Of a DNA stretch of 64,000 nt, positions 26,729 to 34,011 are shown one piece after another. Both the position numbers and the translations under genes were made by a program. Each line of letters opens with the position of its first letter. Positions within the stretch are counted from its first letter, which is position 1. The notes beneath the pieces were generated by a model, which ran no database searches, was not told the origin of the DNA, and saw only the letters and a program-made list of their open reading frames with translations. This stretch comes from Prauserella endophytica (GTDB taxonomy: Bacteria > Actinomycetota > Actinomycetes > Mycobacteriales > Pseudonocardiaceae): positions 1-64,000 of the forward strand of contig NZ_SWMS01000010.1 in NCBI RefSeq assembly GCF_005146945.1. The letters run 5' to 3'.

Positions 26729-27340
26729 ATGAGCACGGGGGCTGGATCCTCGGCCGAGGACGACCCGGGCACGTTCGCCGACGTGCTGGGCGGTTTCGCG
26801 CTGGGTTCCGGTCGTGTCCGTCGCAAGAAGGGCAAACGCAGGGACGACCCCGGTGAGGAAAACGGCCGGGAAGCACCACCGGCCACCCCGCCAGCCGAGG
26901 CGGAGGAGCGCGGTGAGACCCGGTCGTGGACCGGAGAGGAGCAGTTCGTGTCGGCCGAAGCCATTCCGTTCATACCGGCCACAGCGCCGAATCCAGCGGA
27001 GGAGACCGGTTTCGTCCGTCCGTACGCCATCACTGGCGGCCGGACGAAGGCGAACTATCCACTGGAGCTCGAGACCTTGGTCTCCACTCGCGAGGCCGCT
27101 GTGATTGCGGTGCCCGACCAGATCGAGCACCAGCTGATCATGGAAGAATGTCGAACCCCACGTTCGGTCGCCGAGATCGCTGCGGCTCTCCGTGTCCCGC
27201 TCGGCGTGGCGCGGGTGCTGATCAGTGACGCGGCGGACACGGGGCTGGTCACCGTGCACAAGACCATCTCCGGTGACGAGGGCGCCGAAGCGCATCTGAT
27301 GTTGATGGAAAGGGTTTTGAGTGGACTCCGTCGGCTTTAA
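26729..27340 (+). CDS. cvnC: DUF742 protein CvnC
   Basis: A 203-residue protein. The variable charged N-terminal half (KKGKRRDDPGEENGREAPPATPPAEAEERG) is followed by a C-terminal DUF742 domain (VRPYAITGGRTKANYPLELETLVS through LGVARVLISDAADTGLVTVHKTI). DUF742 has a winged-helix-like fold and is the third element of all conservons. The N-terminal half is longer than in minimal DUF742 proteins (about 120 residues). It ends with a 20-base overlap with cvnD. Confidence 0.93.
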   Translation: MSTGAGSSAEDDPGTFADVLGGFALGSGRVRRKKGKRRDDPGEENGREAPPATPPAEAEERGETRSWTGEEQFVSAEAIPFIPATAPNPAEETGFVRPYAITGGRTKANYPLELETLVSTREAAVIAVPDQIEHQLIMEECRTPRSVAEIAAALRVPLGVARVLISDAADTGLVTVHKTISGDEGAEAHLMLMERVLSGLRRL

Positions 27341-27935
27341 GGCACCGCGCGAAGCCGCGCCGAAGACGATGACGTCGGCCAAGATCGTCGTGGCCGGCGG
27401 GTTCGGGGCGGGCAAGACGACCTTCGTCGGGTCGGTGTCGGAGATCGTGCCGCTGACGACCGAGGCGATGATGACGGACGCCAGTACCGGCATCGACGAT
27501 CTCGAGGCGACGCCCAACAAGGCCACGACGACCGTGGCCATGGATTTCGGCCGGGTATCTCTCGACGAGGATCTGATCCTGTACCTCTTCGGGACGCCCG
27601 GCCAACAGCGCTTCTGGTTCATGTGGGACGACCTGGTGCGCGGCGCGATCGGCGCCGTGGTGCTCGCCGACACCAGGCGGCTCGCCGACTCGTTCGCCCC
27701 GGTCGACTTCTTCGAGGACAGGGGCCTGCCCTACATCGTGGGGGTGAATACGTTCGACGGCGTGTTACACCACGACCTGAACGATGTTCGAGAGGCGTTG
27801 TCGATCGACCCGGCCATCCCGATCGTGCGCTGCGACGCCCGTGACCGGGAGTCCACCAAGCAAACCCTGATCACCCTGGTCGAGTACGCGATGCGCCAGT
27901 GGATCGCGCTGCGTTCCCCGGCCCCCGCCGGCTGA
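27321..27935 (+). CDS. cvnD: Conservon small GTP-binding protein CvnD
   Basis: A 204-residue Ras-like/MglA-type GTPase. P-loop GGFGAGKTTFVGSVSE (about residues 26-41), switch region with TTVAMDFGRVSL, the G3 motif LFGTPGQQRFWFMW and the base-recognition region VGVNTFDG in place of NKxD are visible. GTG start. In conservon systems CvnD cycles between GDP and GTP under the influence of CvnB and is thought to relay signals from CvnA. The output of this copy is unknown; the IcmF gene follows 79 bases downstream. Confidence 0.94.
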   Translation: MDSVGFKAPREAAPKTMTSAKIVVAGGFGAGKTTFVGSVSEIVPLTTEAMMTDASTGIDDLEATPNKATTTVAMDFGRVSLDEDLILYLFGTPGQQRFWFMWDDLVRGAIGAVVLADTRRLADSFAPVDFFEDRGLPYIVGVNTFDGVLHHDLNDVREALSIDPAIPIVRCDARDRESTKQTLITLVEYAMRQWIALRSPAPAG

Positions 27936-28014
27936 ATCGATTCCGGGCGGCTGAGACCGCCGTCACGGTGAAGCTTGGGTTCAAAACAGTAGGAAGTCCA
28001 AGTATTTTGGAGGC

Positions 28015-31000
28015 ATGACCTCCGAACTGCACCGGCCTGCGCACCCCGTCCGGTTCGTGACCGCGGCGAGCCTCTTCGACGGTCACGACGCGTCCATCAA
28101 CATCATGCGGCGGATCCTCCAGTCGCAGGGCGCCGAGGTGGTCCACCTCGGCCACAACCGGTCGGTGGACGAGGTCGTCACGGCGGCGATCTCGGAGGAC
28201 GTGCAGGGCGTGGCCATCAGCGCTTACCAGGGCGGGCACGTCGAGTACTTCACGTACCTCGTCGACCTGCTCCGGGAGCGCGGCGCCGGACACGTCAAGG
28301 TGTTCGGCGGCGGTGGCGGTGTCATCGTCCGCGAGGAGATCGAGCTGCTGCACTCCCGCGGCGTGGCGCGGATCTTCTCGCCGGACGACGGCCTCGAGAT
28401 GGGCCTGCCCGGCATGATCAACTCGATGATCGCGGCGTGCGACGTCGACCTCGCGGCTCAGGAGACGGGGTCGGTCGACCAGCTGCTCTCCGGTGACGTC
28501 CGGACGCTCGCGCGCACCATCACGCGCCTGCAGCAGGAGGTTCTGCAGGGGGAGTGGCTCACCGCGATCCGGGACGCGGCGCGGACGCGCACGGTGCCGG
28601 TGCTCGGCATCACCGGCACCGGCGGCTCCGGCAAGTCGTCGCTCACCGACGAGCTGGTGCGCCGGTTCCGGCTCGACCAGGAGGACAAGCTCCGCATCGC
28701 CGTACTCGCGATCGACCCGACGCGGCGCAAGGGTGGCGGCGCGCTGCTCGGCGACCGCATCCGCATGAACTGCCTCGACGGCGACCGCGTGTTCTTCCGC
28801 TCGCTGGCCACGCGTACCACCAGCGGCGAGATCCCCGCCGGGCTCGACGACGCCATCCTGGCGTGCAAGGCCGCCGGCTACGACCTGGTGATCGTCGAGA
28901 CGCCGGGTATCGGCCAGGGCGACGCCGGCATCGTCGACCACGTCGACCACGCGCTGTACGTGATGACGCCCGAGTTCGGCGCGGCCTCGCAGCTGGAGAA
29001 GATCGACATGCTCGACTTCGCCGACGCCGTGGCCATCAACAAGTTCGAGCGGCGAGGGGCGGAGGACGCGCGCCGCGACGTGGCCCGGCAGCTCGTGCGC
29101 AACCGCGAGGAGTTCCACGCCGCGCCCGAGGACATGCCGGTGTTCGGCACGAGCGCCGCGAAGTTCAACGACGACGGCGTCACGGCGCTGTACCAGCACC
29201 TGCGGGACCTGCTCGCCGGCAGCGGGCTGTCGGTGTCGACCGGGGTGCTGCCGAAGGCGGAGGGCAAGGTCTCCACCGAGCTCAGCACGATCATCCCCAC
29301 CGACCGCACCCGCTACCTCGCCGACATCGCGGCCACCGTGCGCGGATACCACGACCGGACCGCGAGCCAGGTCGAGGCCGTCCGCAGGCGCGAGCACCTC
29401 GCCGCCGCCCGGGACGAACTGGCCGCGGCCGGCGCCGACACCGAGGCGCTCGACCGGCTGCTCGCCGACGCCGAGTCCGGTGTGGACGGTGCGACCGTGA
29501 AGCTGCTGGAGGAGTGGAAGCGCCTGGCCGACGAATACCGGGGCGAGGAGCTGGTGTTCAAGGTCCGCGACAAGGAGATCCACACGCAGCTGTGGCGGGA
29601 GACCCTGTCCGGCAACCGCGTGCCAAGGGTCGCGCTGCCGCGCTACAGCGACTCCGGCGAGCTGGTGTCGTTCCTGCGTCGCGAGAACCTGCCCGGCTAC
29701 TTCCCTTACACGGCGGGTGTTTTCCCGTTCAAGCGCGAGGGCGAGGACCCGGCCCGCATGTTCGCGGGCGAGGGGGACGCGTTCCGCACCAACCGGCGGT
29801 TCAAGTACCTTTCCGCCGACTCCGAGGCCAAGCGGCTCTCGACGGCGTTCGACTCGGTGACACTCTACGGCTTCGACCCGGACACCCGGCCCGACATCTA
29901 CGGCAAGGTCGGCACGTCCGGCGTCTCCATCGCGACGCTCGACGACATGAAGGCGCTCTACGACGGTTTCGACCTCACGGCGCCGAGCACGTCGGTTTCG
30001 ATGACGATCAACGGCCCCGCCCCGACGATCCTCGCGTTCTTCCTCAACACCGCGATCGACCAGAAGCTCGACGCGTTCCGGGAGGAGCACGGGCGGGAGC
30101 CGTCGGCAGAGGAGGCCGGGCAGATCCGCGACTGGACGCTGCGGCAGGTGCGCGGCACCGTGCAGGCCGACATCCTCAAGGAGGACCAGGGTCAGAACAC
30201 CTGCATCTTCTCCACCGAGTTCAGCCTGCGGATGATGGCCGACATCCAGGAGTGGTTCATCGAGAAGGGAGTCCGCAACTTCTACTCGGTGTCGATCTCC
30301 GGCTACCACATCGCGGAGGCCGGGGCCAACCCGATCTCACAGCTGGCCTTCACCCTCGCCAACGGGTTCACCTACGTCGAGTCCTACCTGGCGCGCGGCA
30401 TGGACATCGACGATTTCGCGCCGAACCTGTCGTTCTTCTTCTCCAACGGCATGGACGCGGAGTACTCGGTGCTCGGCCGGGTCGCGCGGCGGATCTGGGC
30501 GGTCGCGATGCGGGAACGCTACGGCGCCAACGACCGGTCGCAGAAGCTCAAGTACCACGTGCAGACCTCGGGTCGCTCGCTGCACGCGCAGGAGATGAGC
30601 TTCAACGACATCCGCACAACGCTGCAGGCGCTGTGCGCGCTCTACGACAACGCGAACTCCTTGCACACCAACGCCTACGACGAGGCGATCACCACGCCGA
30701 GCGAGAGCTCGGTGCGCCGCGCGATGGCGATCCAGATGATCATCAACAAGGAGTGGGGCCTGTCGAAGAACGAGAACCCCCTGCAGGGCTCGTTCGTCAT
30801 CGACGAGCTGACCGACCTCGTGGAGGAGGCCGTGCTCACCGAGTTCGACCGCATCTCCGAGCGCGGCGGCGTGCTGGGCGCCATGGAGACCGGATACCAG
30901 CGCGGCAAGATCCAGGACGAGTCGATCCTCTACGAGCGCCTCAAGCACGACGGCTCGCTGCCGATCGTCGGGGTGAACACCTTCCGGAACCCGCACGCCG

Positions 31001-31251
31001 ACGAGGAGGAGGTGGAGGTCGAGCTGGCCCGCGCCACCGAGGAGCAGAAGCAGTCGCAGCTCGACCGGCTCGCCGACTTCCAGCGGCGCCACCACGACGA
31101 GGCGCAGCAGGCGCTCAAGGAGCTGCGGGAGGCGGCCACGCGCGGCGACAACGTGTTCGCGGTGCTGATGGACGCCGCGCGGGTGTGCTCGCTCGGCCAG
31201 ATCACCGAGGCGTTCTTCGAGGTCGGAGGCCAGTACCGGCGCAACGTCTGA
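28015..31251 (+). CDS. icmF: Fused isobutyryl-CoA mutase (IcmF)
   Basis: B12-dependent carbon-skeleton isomerase interconverting isobutyryl-CoA and n-butyryl-CoA. The 1078-residue fusion has three parts. The N-terminal B12-binding domain shows DGHDASIN with the axial His and GGGGGVIVREEI. A MeaB-like G-protein chaperone domain has GITGTGGSGKSSLTDEL near residue 200 and ETPGIGQGDAG. The C-terminal mutase domain has YFPYTAGVFPFKREGEDPARMFAGEG, DILKEDQGQNTCIFS and SISGYHIAEAGANP. The Phe in GVFPF and Gln in GQNTC fit isobutyryl-type, not methylmalonyl-CoA, specificity. Length matches IcmF (about 1090). TTTTGGAGGC precedes the ATG. It may link valine or branched side-chain breakdown to central metabolism. 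Confidence 0.95.
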   Translation: MTSELHRPAHPVRFVTAASLFDGHDASINIMRRILQSQGAEVVHLGHNRSVDEVVTAAISEDVQGVAISAYQGGHVEYFTYLVDLLRERGAGHVKVFGGGGGVIVREEIELLHSRGVARIFSPDDGLEMGLPGMINSMIAACDVDLAAQETGSVDQLLSGDVRTLARTITRLQQEVLQGEWLTAIRDAARTRTVPVLGITGTGGSGKSSLTDELVRRFRLDQEDKLRIAVLAIDPTRRKGGGALLGDRIRMNCLDGDRVFFRSLATRTTSGEIPAGLDDAILACKAAGYDLVIVETPGIGQGDAGIVDHVDHALYVMTPEFGAASQLEKIDMLDFADAVAINKFERRGAEDARRDVARQLVRNREEFHAAPEDMPVFGTSAAKFNDDGVTALYQHLRDLLAGSGLSVSTGVLPKAEGKVSTELSTIIPTDRTRYLADIAATVRGYHDRTASQVEAVRRREHLAAARDELAAAGADTEALDRLLADAESGVDGATVKLLEEWKRLADEYRGEELVFKVRDKEIHTQLWRETLSGNRVPRVALPRYSDSGELVSFLRRENLPGYFPYTAGVFPFKREGEDPARMFAGEGDAFRTNRRFKYLSADSEAKRLSTAFDSVTLYGFDPDTRPDIYGKVGTSGVSIATLDDMKALYDGFDLTAPSTSVSMTINGPAPTILAFFLNTAIDQKLDAFREEHGREPSAEEAGQIRDWTLRQVRGTVQADILKEDQGQNTCIFSTEFSLRMMADIQEWFIEKGVRNFYSVSISGYHIAEAGANPISQLAFTLANGFTYVESYLARGMDIDDFAPNLSFFFSNGMDAEYSVLGRVARRIWAVAMRERYGANDRSQKLKYHVQTSGRSLHAQEMSFNDIRTTLQALCALYDNANSLHTNAYDEAITTPSESSVRRAMAIQMIINKEWGLSKNENPLQGSFVIDELTDLVEEAVLTEFDRISERGGVLGAMETGYQRGKIQDESILYERLKHDGSLPIVGVNTFRNPHADEEEVEVELARATEEQKQSQLDRLADFQRRHHDEAQQALKELREAATRGDNVFAVLMDAARVCSLGQITEAFFEVGGQYRRNV

Positions 31252-31293
31252 GCCGGAGGAACAATCGGCGCGCACGCCGGGTTCCATGGTCAT

Positions 31294-32130
31294 ATGAAGT
31301 TCGGTGTCTCGACCTTTCTGACCGACGAGGGCATCCGGCCGGACGTGCTGGGCAGGGCGCTGGAGGAGCGCGGGTTCGACTCGCTCTTCGTGACCGAGCA
31401 CTCGCACATCCCCGCCAGCAGGGAGTCGCCCTATCCTGGCGGCGGCGAGCTGCCGAGGATCTACTACCGGACCCTCGACCCCTTCGTGGCGCTCGCCGGC
31501 GCGGCCACGGTGACGAAGAACCTCCTGCTCGGGACCGGCGTGGCACTGCTGCCGCAGCGCGACGTGCTGCACACGGCGAACGAGGTGGCGAGCCTCGACC
31601 TGCTCTCCGGCGGGCGCTTCGTGTTCGGCGTCGGGGTCGGCTGGAACCGCGAGGAGATGCGCAACCACGGCACCGACCCGCGCACGCGGGGCAGGCTGAT
31701 GGACGAGCAGCTCCAGGCGCTCAAGGCGCTCTGGACGCGGGAACGGGCGGAGTTCCACGGCGAGTTCGTGGACTTCGACCCCGTCTACGCGTGGCCGAAG
31801 CCCGTGCAGCGGCCGCATCCGCCGGTCTACATCGGCGGGGAGAGCCCGGCCGCGCTGGCCCGGCTCGTCGCGCACGGTGACGGCTGGCTGCCGCGCGCCG
31901 AGACCACGCCCGAGGAGATCCGCCGGGTCCGGAAGTGGCTCGCCGAGCAGGGCAGGCCGGACGTGCCGGTGACGATGTTCGCGATCGGGCGCAGGGCTTC
32001 GGCGGACCTCGCCGGGTGGGCCGACGCGGGGGTCGACCGGGTGACGTTCTACCTGCCGACCAAGCCGGAGGACGAGACCCTGCGCAGGCTCGACGAGTTC
32101 ACCGCGCTCACCGAGCGTCACGGGAGGTAG
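31294..32130 (+). CDS. F420-dependent LLM-class oxidoreductase (TIGR03619-like)
   Basis: A 278-residue luciferase-like TIM-barrel enzyme expected to use cofactor F420. Family signatures are KFGVSTFLTDEGIRPDVLGRALEERGFDSLFVTEHSH at the N-terminus, LLGTGVALLPQRDVLHTANEVASLDLLSGGRFVFGVGVGWNREEM and the PPVYIGGESPAALARLVAHGDGW block. Substrate unknown. It follows IcmF by 42 bases and precedes a second LLM enzyme, so the three may be cotranscribed. No KstR-like site precedes it. Confidence 0.85.
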   Translation: MKFGVSTFLTDEGIRPDVLGRALEERGFDSLFVTEHSHIPASRESPYPGGGELPRIYYRTLDPFVALAGAATVTKNLLLGTGVALLPQRDVLHTANEVASLDLLSGGRFVFGVGVGWNREEMRNHGTDPRTRGRLMDEQLQALKALWTRERAEFHGEFVDFDPVYAWPKPVQRPHPPVYIGGESPAALARLVAHGDGWLPRAETTPEEIRRVRKWLAEQGRPDVPVTMFAIGRRASADLAGWADAGVDRVTFYLPTKPEDETLRRLDEFTALTERHGR

Positions 32131-32175
32131 GTTGATCGGAGAGGCACAGGGGCACGCAGAAGGGTTGGTACAGGC

Positions 32176-33165
32176 GTGAGTGACGTTCAGATCGGCATCG
32201 CGGCGGCGCTGGAGCAGTTCTCGCCGAGGGAGTCCATCAAGCTGGCGGCGCTGGCCGAGCAGCACGGGTTCTCCGGCCAGATGGCGGCCGACCACTTCCA
32301 GCCGTGGGTGCCGGCGCAGGGCGAGGCCTCGTTCGTGTGGAGCGTGCTGGCCTCGCTCGCCGAGAACACCACGGGAGACCTCGGGCCGGGGGTGACCTGC
32401 CCGTCGTTCCGGCTGCACCCGTCGATGGTGGCGCAGGCGGCAGCGACGCTGGAGGCGACGTACCCGGGTCGCACGTGGCTCGGCATCGGCTCCGGTGAGG
32501 CGCTCAATGAGCACGTCATCGGCGGCTACTGGCCGGAGGCGCCGGAGCGCGTGCGCCGGATGTTCGAGGCGCTCGAGATCATCCGCAAGCTGTTCACCGG
32601 CAAGGACGTCAAGCACAGCGGCGAGTTCTTCAAACTGCACACCACCCGCCTGTGGACGCTGCCGGACGCCCCGCCGCCGATCTACATCGCCTCTGCGGGC
32701 CCGTACACCTCGCGCAAGACCGGTGAGCTCGCCGACGGGCTGATCACGCCGGGCGCGTCGCTGGAGAAGCTCGCCGGCATCCTCGACAACTTCGGGAAGG
32801 GCGCCAAGAAGGCGGGAAAGGACCCGGACAGCATGCCGAAGCTGCTGCAGGTGCACCTCTCGTGGGCGGCGACCGACGACGAGGCCTGGAAGAACGCCAT
32901 GGAGCAGTGGCCCAACGGTGGCATGAAGTTCCCGAAGGCCGACATCCGCTCGCCGTTCGACTTCGAGCAGATGGCCAAGCTGGTGCGCCCGGAGGACTTC
33001 GAGGGCCGCATGGTGGTGTCGTCGGATCCCGACGTGCATCGCGCGTCGCTGCAGAAGTTCATCGACGCCGGGTTCAACCGGATCTACATCCACAACGTGG
33101 GCCGCAACCAGGAGGAGTGGATCGAGACCTTCGGCCGCGAGGTGCTGCCGAAGCTCACCGCGTAA
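32176..33165 (+). CDS. F420-dependent LLM-class oxidoreductase (TIGR03557 family, G6PDH-like)
   Basis: A 329-residue LLM enzyme with the F420-dependent glucose-6-phosphate dehydrogenase-like pattern. SPRESIKLAALAEQHGFSGQMAADHFQPW, VTCPSFRLHPSMVAQAAATLEATYPGRTWLGIGSGEALNEHV and PPPIYIASAGPYTSRKTGELADGL are the F420-binding and barrel signatures. It could reduce F420 with glucose 6-phosphate or act on another alcohol. GTG start. The gene ends 15 bases before the palindrome that separates it from the converging kstR. Confidence 0.85.
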   Translation: MSDVQIGIAAALEQFSPRESIKLAALAEQHGFSGQMAADHFQPWVPAQGEASFVWSVLASLAENTTGDLGPGVTCPSFRLHPSMVAQAAATLEATYPGRTWLGIGSGEALNEHVIGGYWPEAPERVRRMFEALEIIRKLFTGKDVKHSGEFFKLHTTRLWTLPDAPPPIYIASAGPYTSRKTGELADGLITPGASLEKLAGILDNFGKGAKKAGKDPDSMPKLLQVHLSWAATDDEAWKNAMEQWPNGGMKFPKADIRSPFDFEQMAKLVRPEDFEGRMVVSSDPDVHRASLQKFIDAGFNRIYIHNVGRNQEEWIETFGREVLPKLTA

Positions 33166-33180
33166 CCCCGGGGCTCAGCT

Positions 33181-33233
33181 GCAGTGAAGGCCACCTTGCC
33201 TGCGTTCAACGCAGTGAAGGTGGCCTTCACTGC
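33181..33233. terminator. Palindromic AAGGCCACCTT element between converging genes
   Basis: A perfect 17-bp inverted repeat (GCAGTGAAGGCCACCTT at 33181-33197 with AAGGTGGCCTTCACTGC at 33217-33233). The 19-base loop itself contains TGCG-N5-CGCA. It fills the gap between the LLM gene and the 3' end of kstR, so it would terminate both transcripts. It is the same family as the elements at 11.45, 38.8 and 57.3 kb. Confidence 0.75.
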
Positions 33234-33258
33234 GTCCGGCCACTGCGTCCGGGGCGAC

Positions 33259-33891
33259 CTAGTCGAGGAGCAGGTGGACCGAGAGCTCCAGGCGGTTGGC
33301 GACGTCGGCGGCGGAGGCTCTGCGCGTCACCCACGCCACCAGGTTCGCCATCCAGACGTCGGCGATGACGTGGAAGACGTCGCGATCGTGGTCGGTCGGC
33401 TCGTCGATGCCCATCGCCTTGGCGAACATGTTCTCCATGTGCCTGCCGACCTGCTCCACCTCGGCGGCCGCGGTGGTGTCGGCGAACATGAACGCCCGGA
33501 CCATCGCCTCGGTGAGGTGCGGGTCGCGCTGCATCATCCGCGTGTTGCGGCCGAGCACGAACAGCAGCCGCTCGGTGGGCGTGTCGCCGGGGATGGAGCC
33601 GCGGTCGAGCTTGTCCTGCGCACGCTCGAACTCCCGCGCCAGCCCCGAGACGAGCAGGTGGATCTTAGAGGGGAAGTAGCGGTACAGGGTGCCGAGGGCG
33701 ACGTCGGCGCGTTCGGCGACCGTCCGCATCTGGACGGCGTCGTACCCGCCCTTGGCGGCCAGCGCGAGCGTCGCGTCGAGAATGCGCTTGCGCCGGTCGC
33801 GCTGTGCGGCCGAGCCCAGCTCCTCGCCGCCGATCGGGCTCAGCGCGCCCCGGCCCTTCGTCTGGGCCGGTGCCTTGGGCTTGCTTGCCAT
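33259..33891 (-). CDS. kstR: TetR-family cholesterol catabolism repressor KstR
   Basis: A 210-residue TetR protein closely resembling M. tuberculosis KstR (Rv3574). The block AAQRDRRKRILDATLALAAKGGYDAVQMRTVAERADVALGTLYRYFPSKIHLLVSGL covers the helix-turn-helix. The core continues with RMMQRDPHLTEAMVRAFMFAD and VFHVIADVWMANLVAWVTRRASA. It represses steroid catabolic genes and is relieved by a 3-oxo-4-cholestenoyl-type CoA thioester. It is divergent from fadE34, exactly as in mycobacteria, with KstR-like sites before both genes. ATG at 33891 after GGGGAG. Confidence 0.93.
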   Translation of the reverse strand: MASKPKAPAQTKGRGALSPIGGEELGSAAQRDRRKRILDATLALAAKGGYDAVQMRTVAERADVALGTLYRYFPSKIHLLVSGLAREFERAQDKLDRGSIPGDTPTERLLFVLGRNTRMMQRDPHLTEAMVRAFMFADTTAAAEVEQVGRHMENMFAKAMGIDEPTDHDRDVFHVIADVWMANLVAWVTRRASAADVANRLELSVHLLLD

Positions 33892-33908
33892 CCGCAGTCT
33901 CCCCGTTG

Positions 33909-33922
33909 CAGAACTTGTTCCA
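33909..33922 (-). promoter_or_regulatory. KstR-like site in the kstR leader
   Basis: CAGAACTTGTTCCA matches TnnAACnnGTTnnA at every fixed base except the first (C for T). It ends 18 bases upstream of the kstR start codon, which suggests autorepression. KstR is autoregulated in mycobacteria. Confidence 0.55.
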
Positions 33923-33986
33923 CTTTGCGTGCTCAGCGTACCTAATGCCGGACGTGGATCGGGTATGAGGTTGATCGCCCAAAAAC

Positions 33987-34000
33987 TGAAACACGTTCTA
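33987..34000. promoter_or_regulatory. KstR operator upstream of fadE34
   Basis: TGAAACACGTTCTA matches TnnAACnnGTTnnA at all fixed positions. It overlaps the -10 hexamer TATAAT of fadE34, so bound KstR would block RNA polymerase. It lies 96 bases upstream of the kstR start and could serve both promoters. Confidence 0.85.
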
Positions 34001-34004
34001 TAAT
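33999..34004 (+). promoter_or_regulatory. -10 hexamer TATAAT of fadE34, leaderless start likely
   Basis: A perfect TATAAT ends 7 bases before the GTG start of fadE34 at 34012. That spacing places transcription initiation at or next to the start codon, so the mRNA is probably leaderless. No ribosome binding site is visible between the hexamer and the GTG. Confidence 0.65.
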
Positions 34005-34011
34005 CGCCCTC

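Noticed and set aside
27871-30309. Long minus-strand frame opposite icmF
   Set aside because: No recognisable motif and the plus strand is an unambiguous three-domain IcmF.
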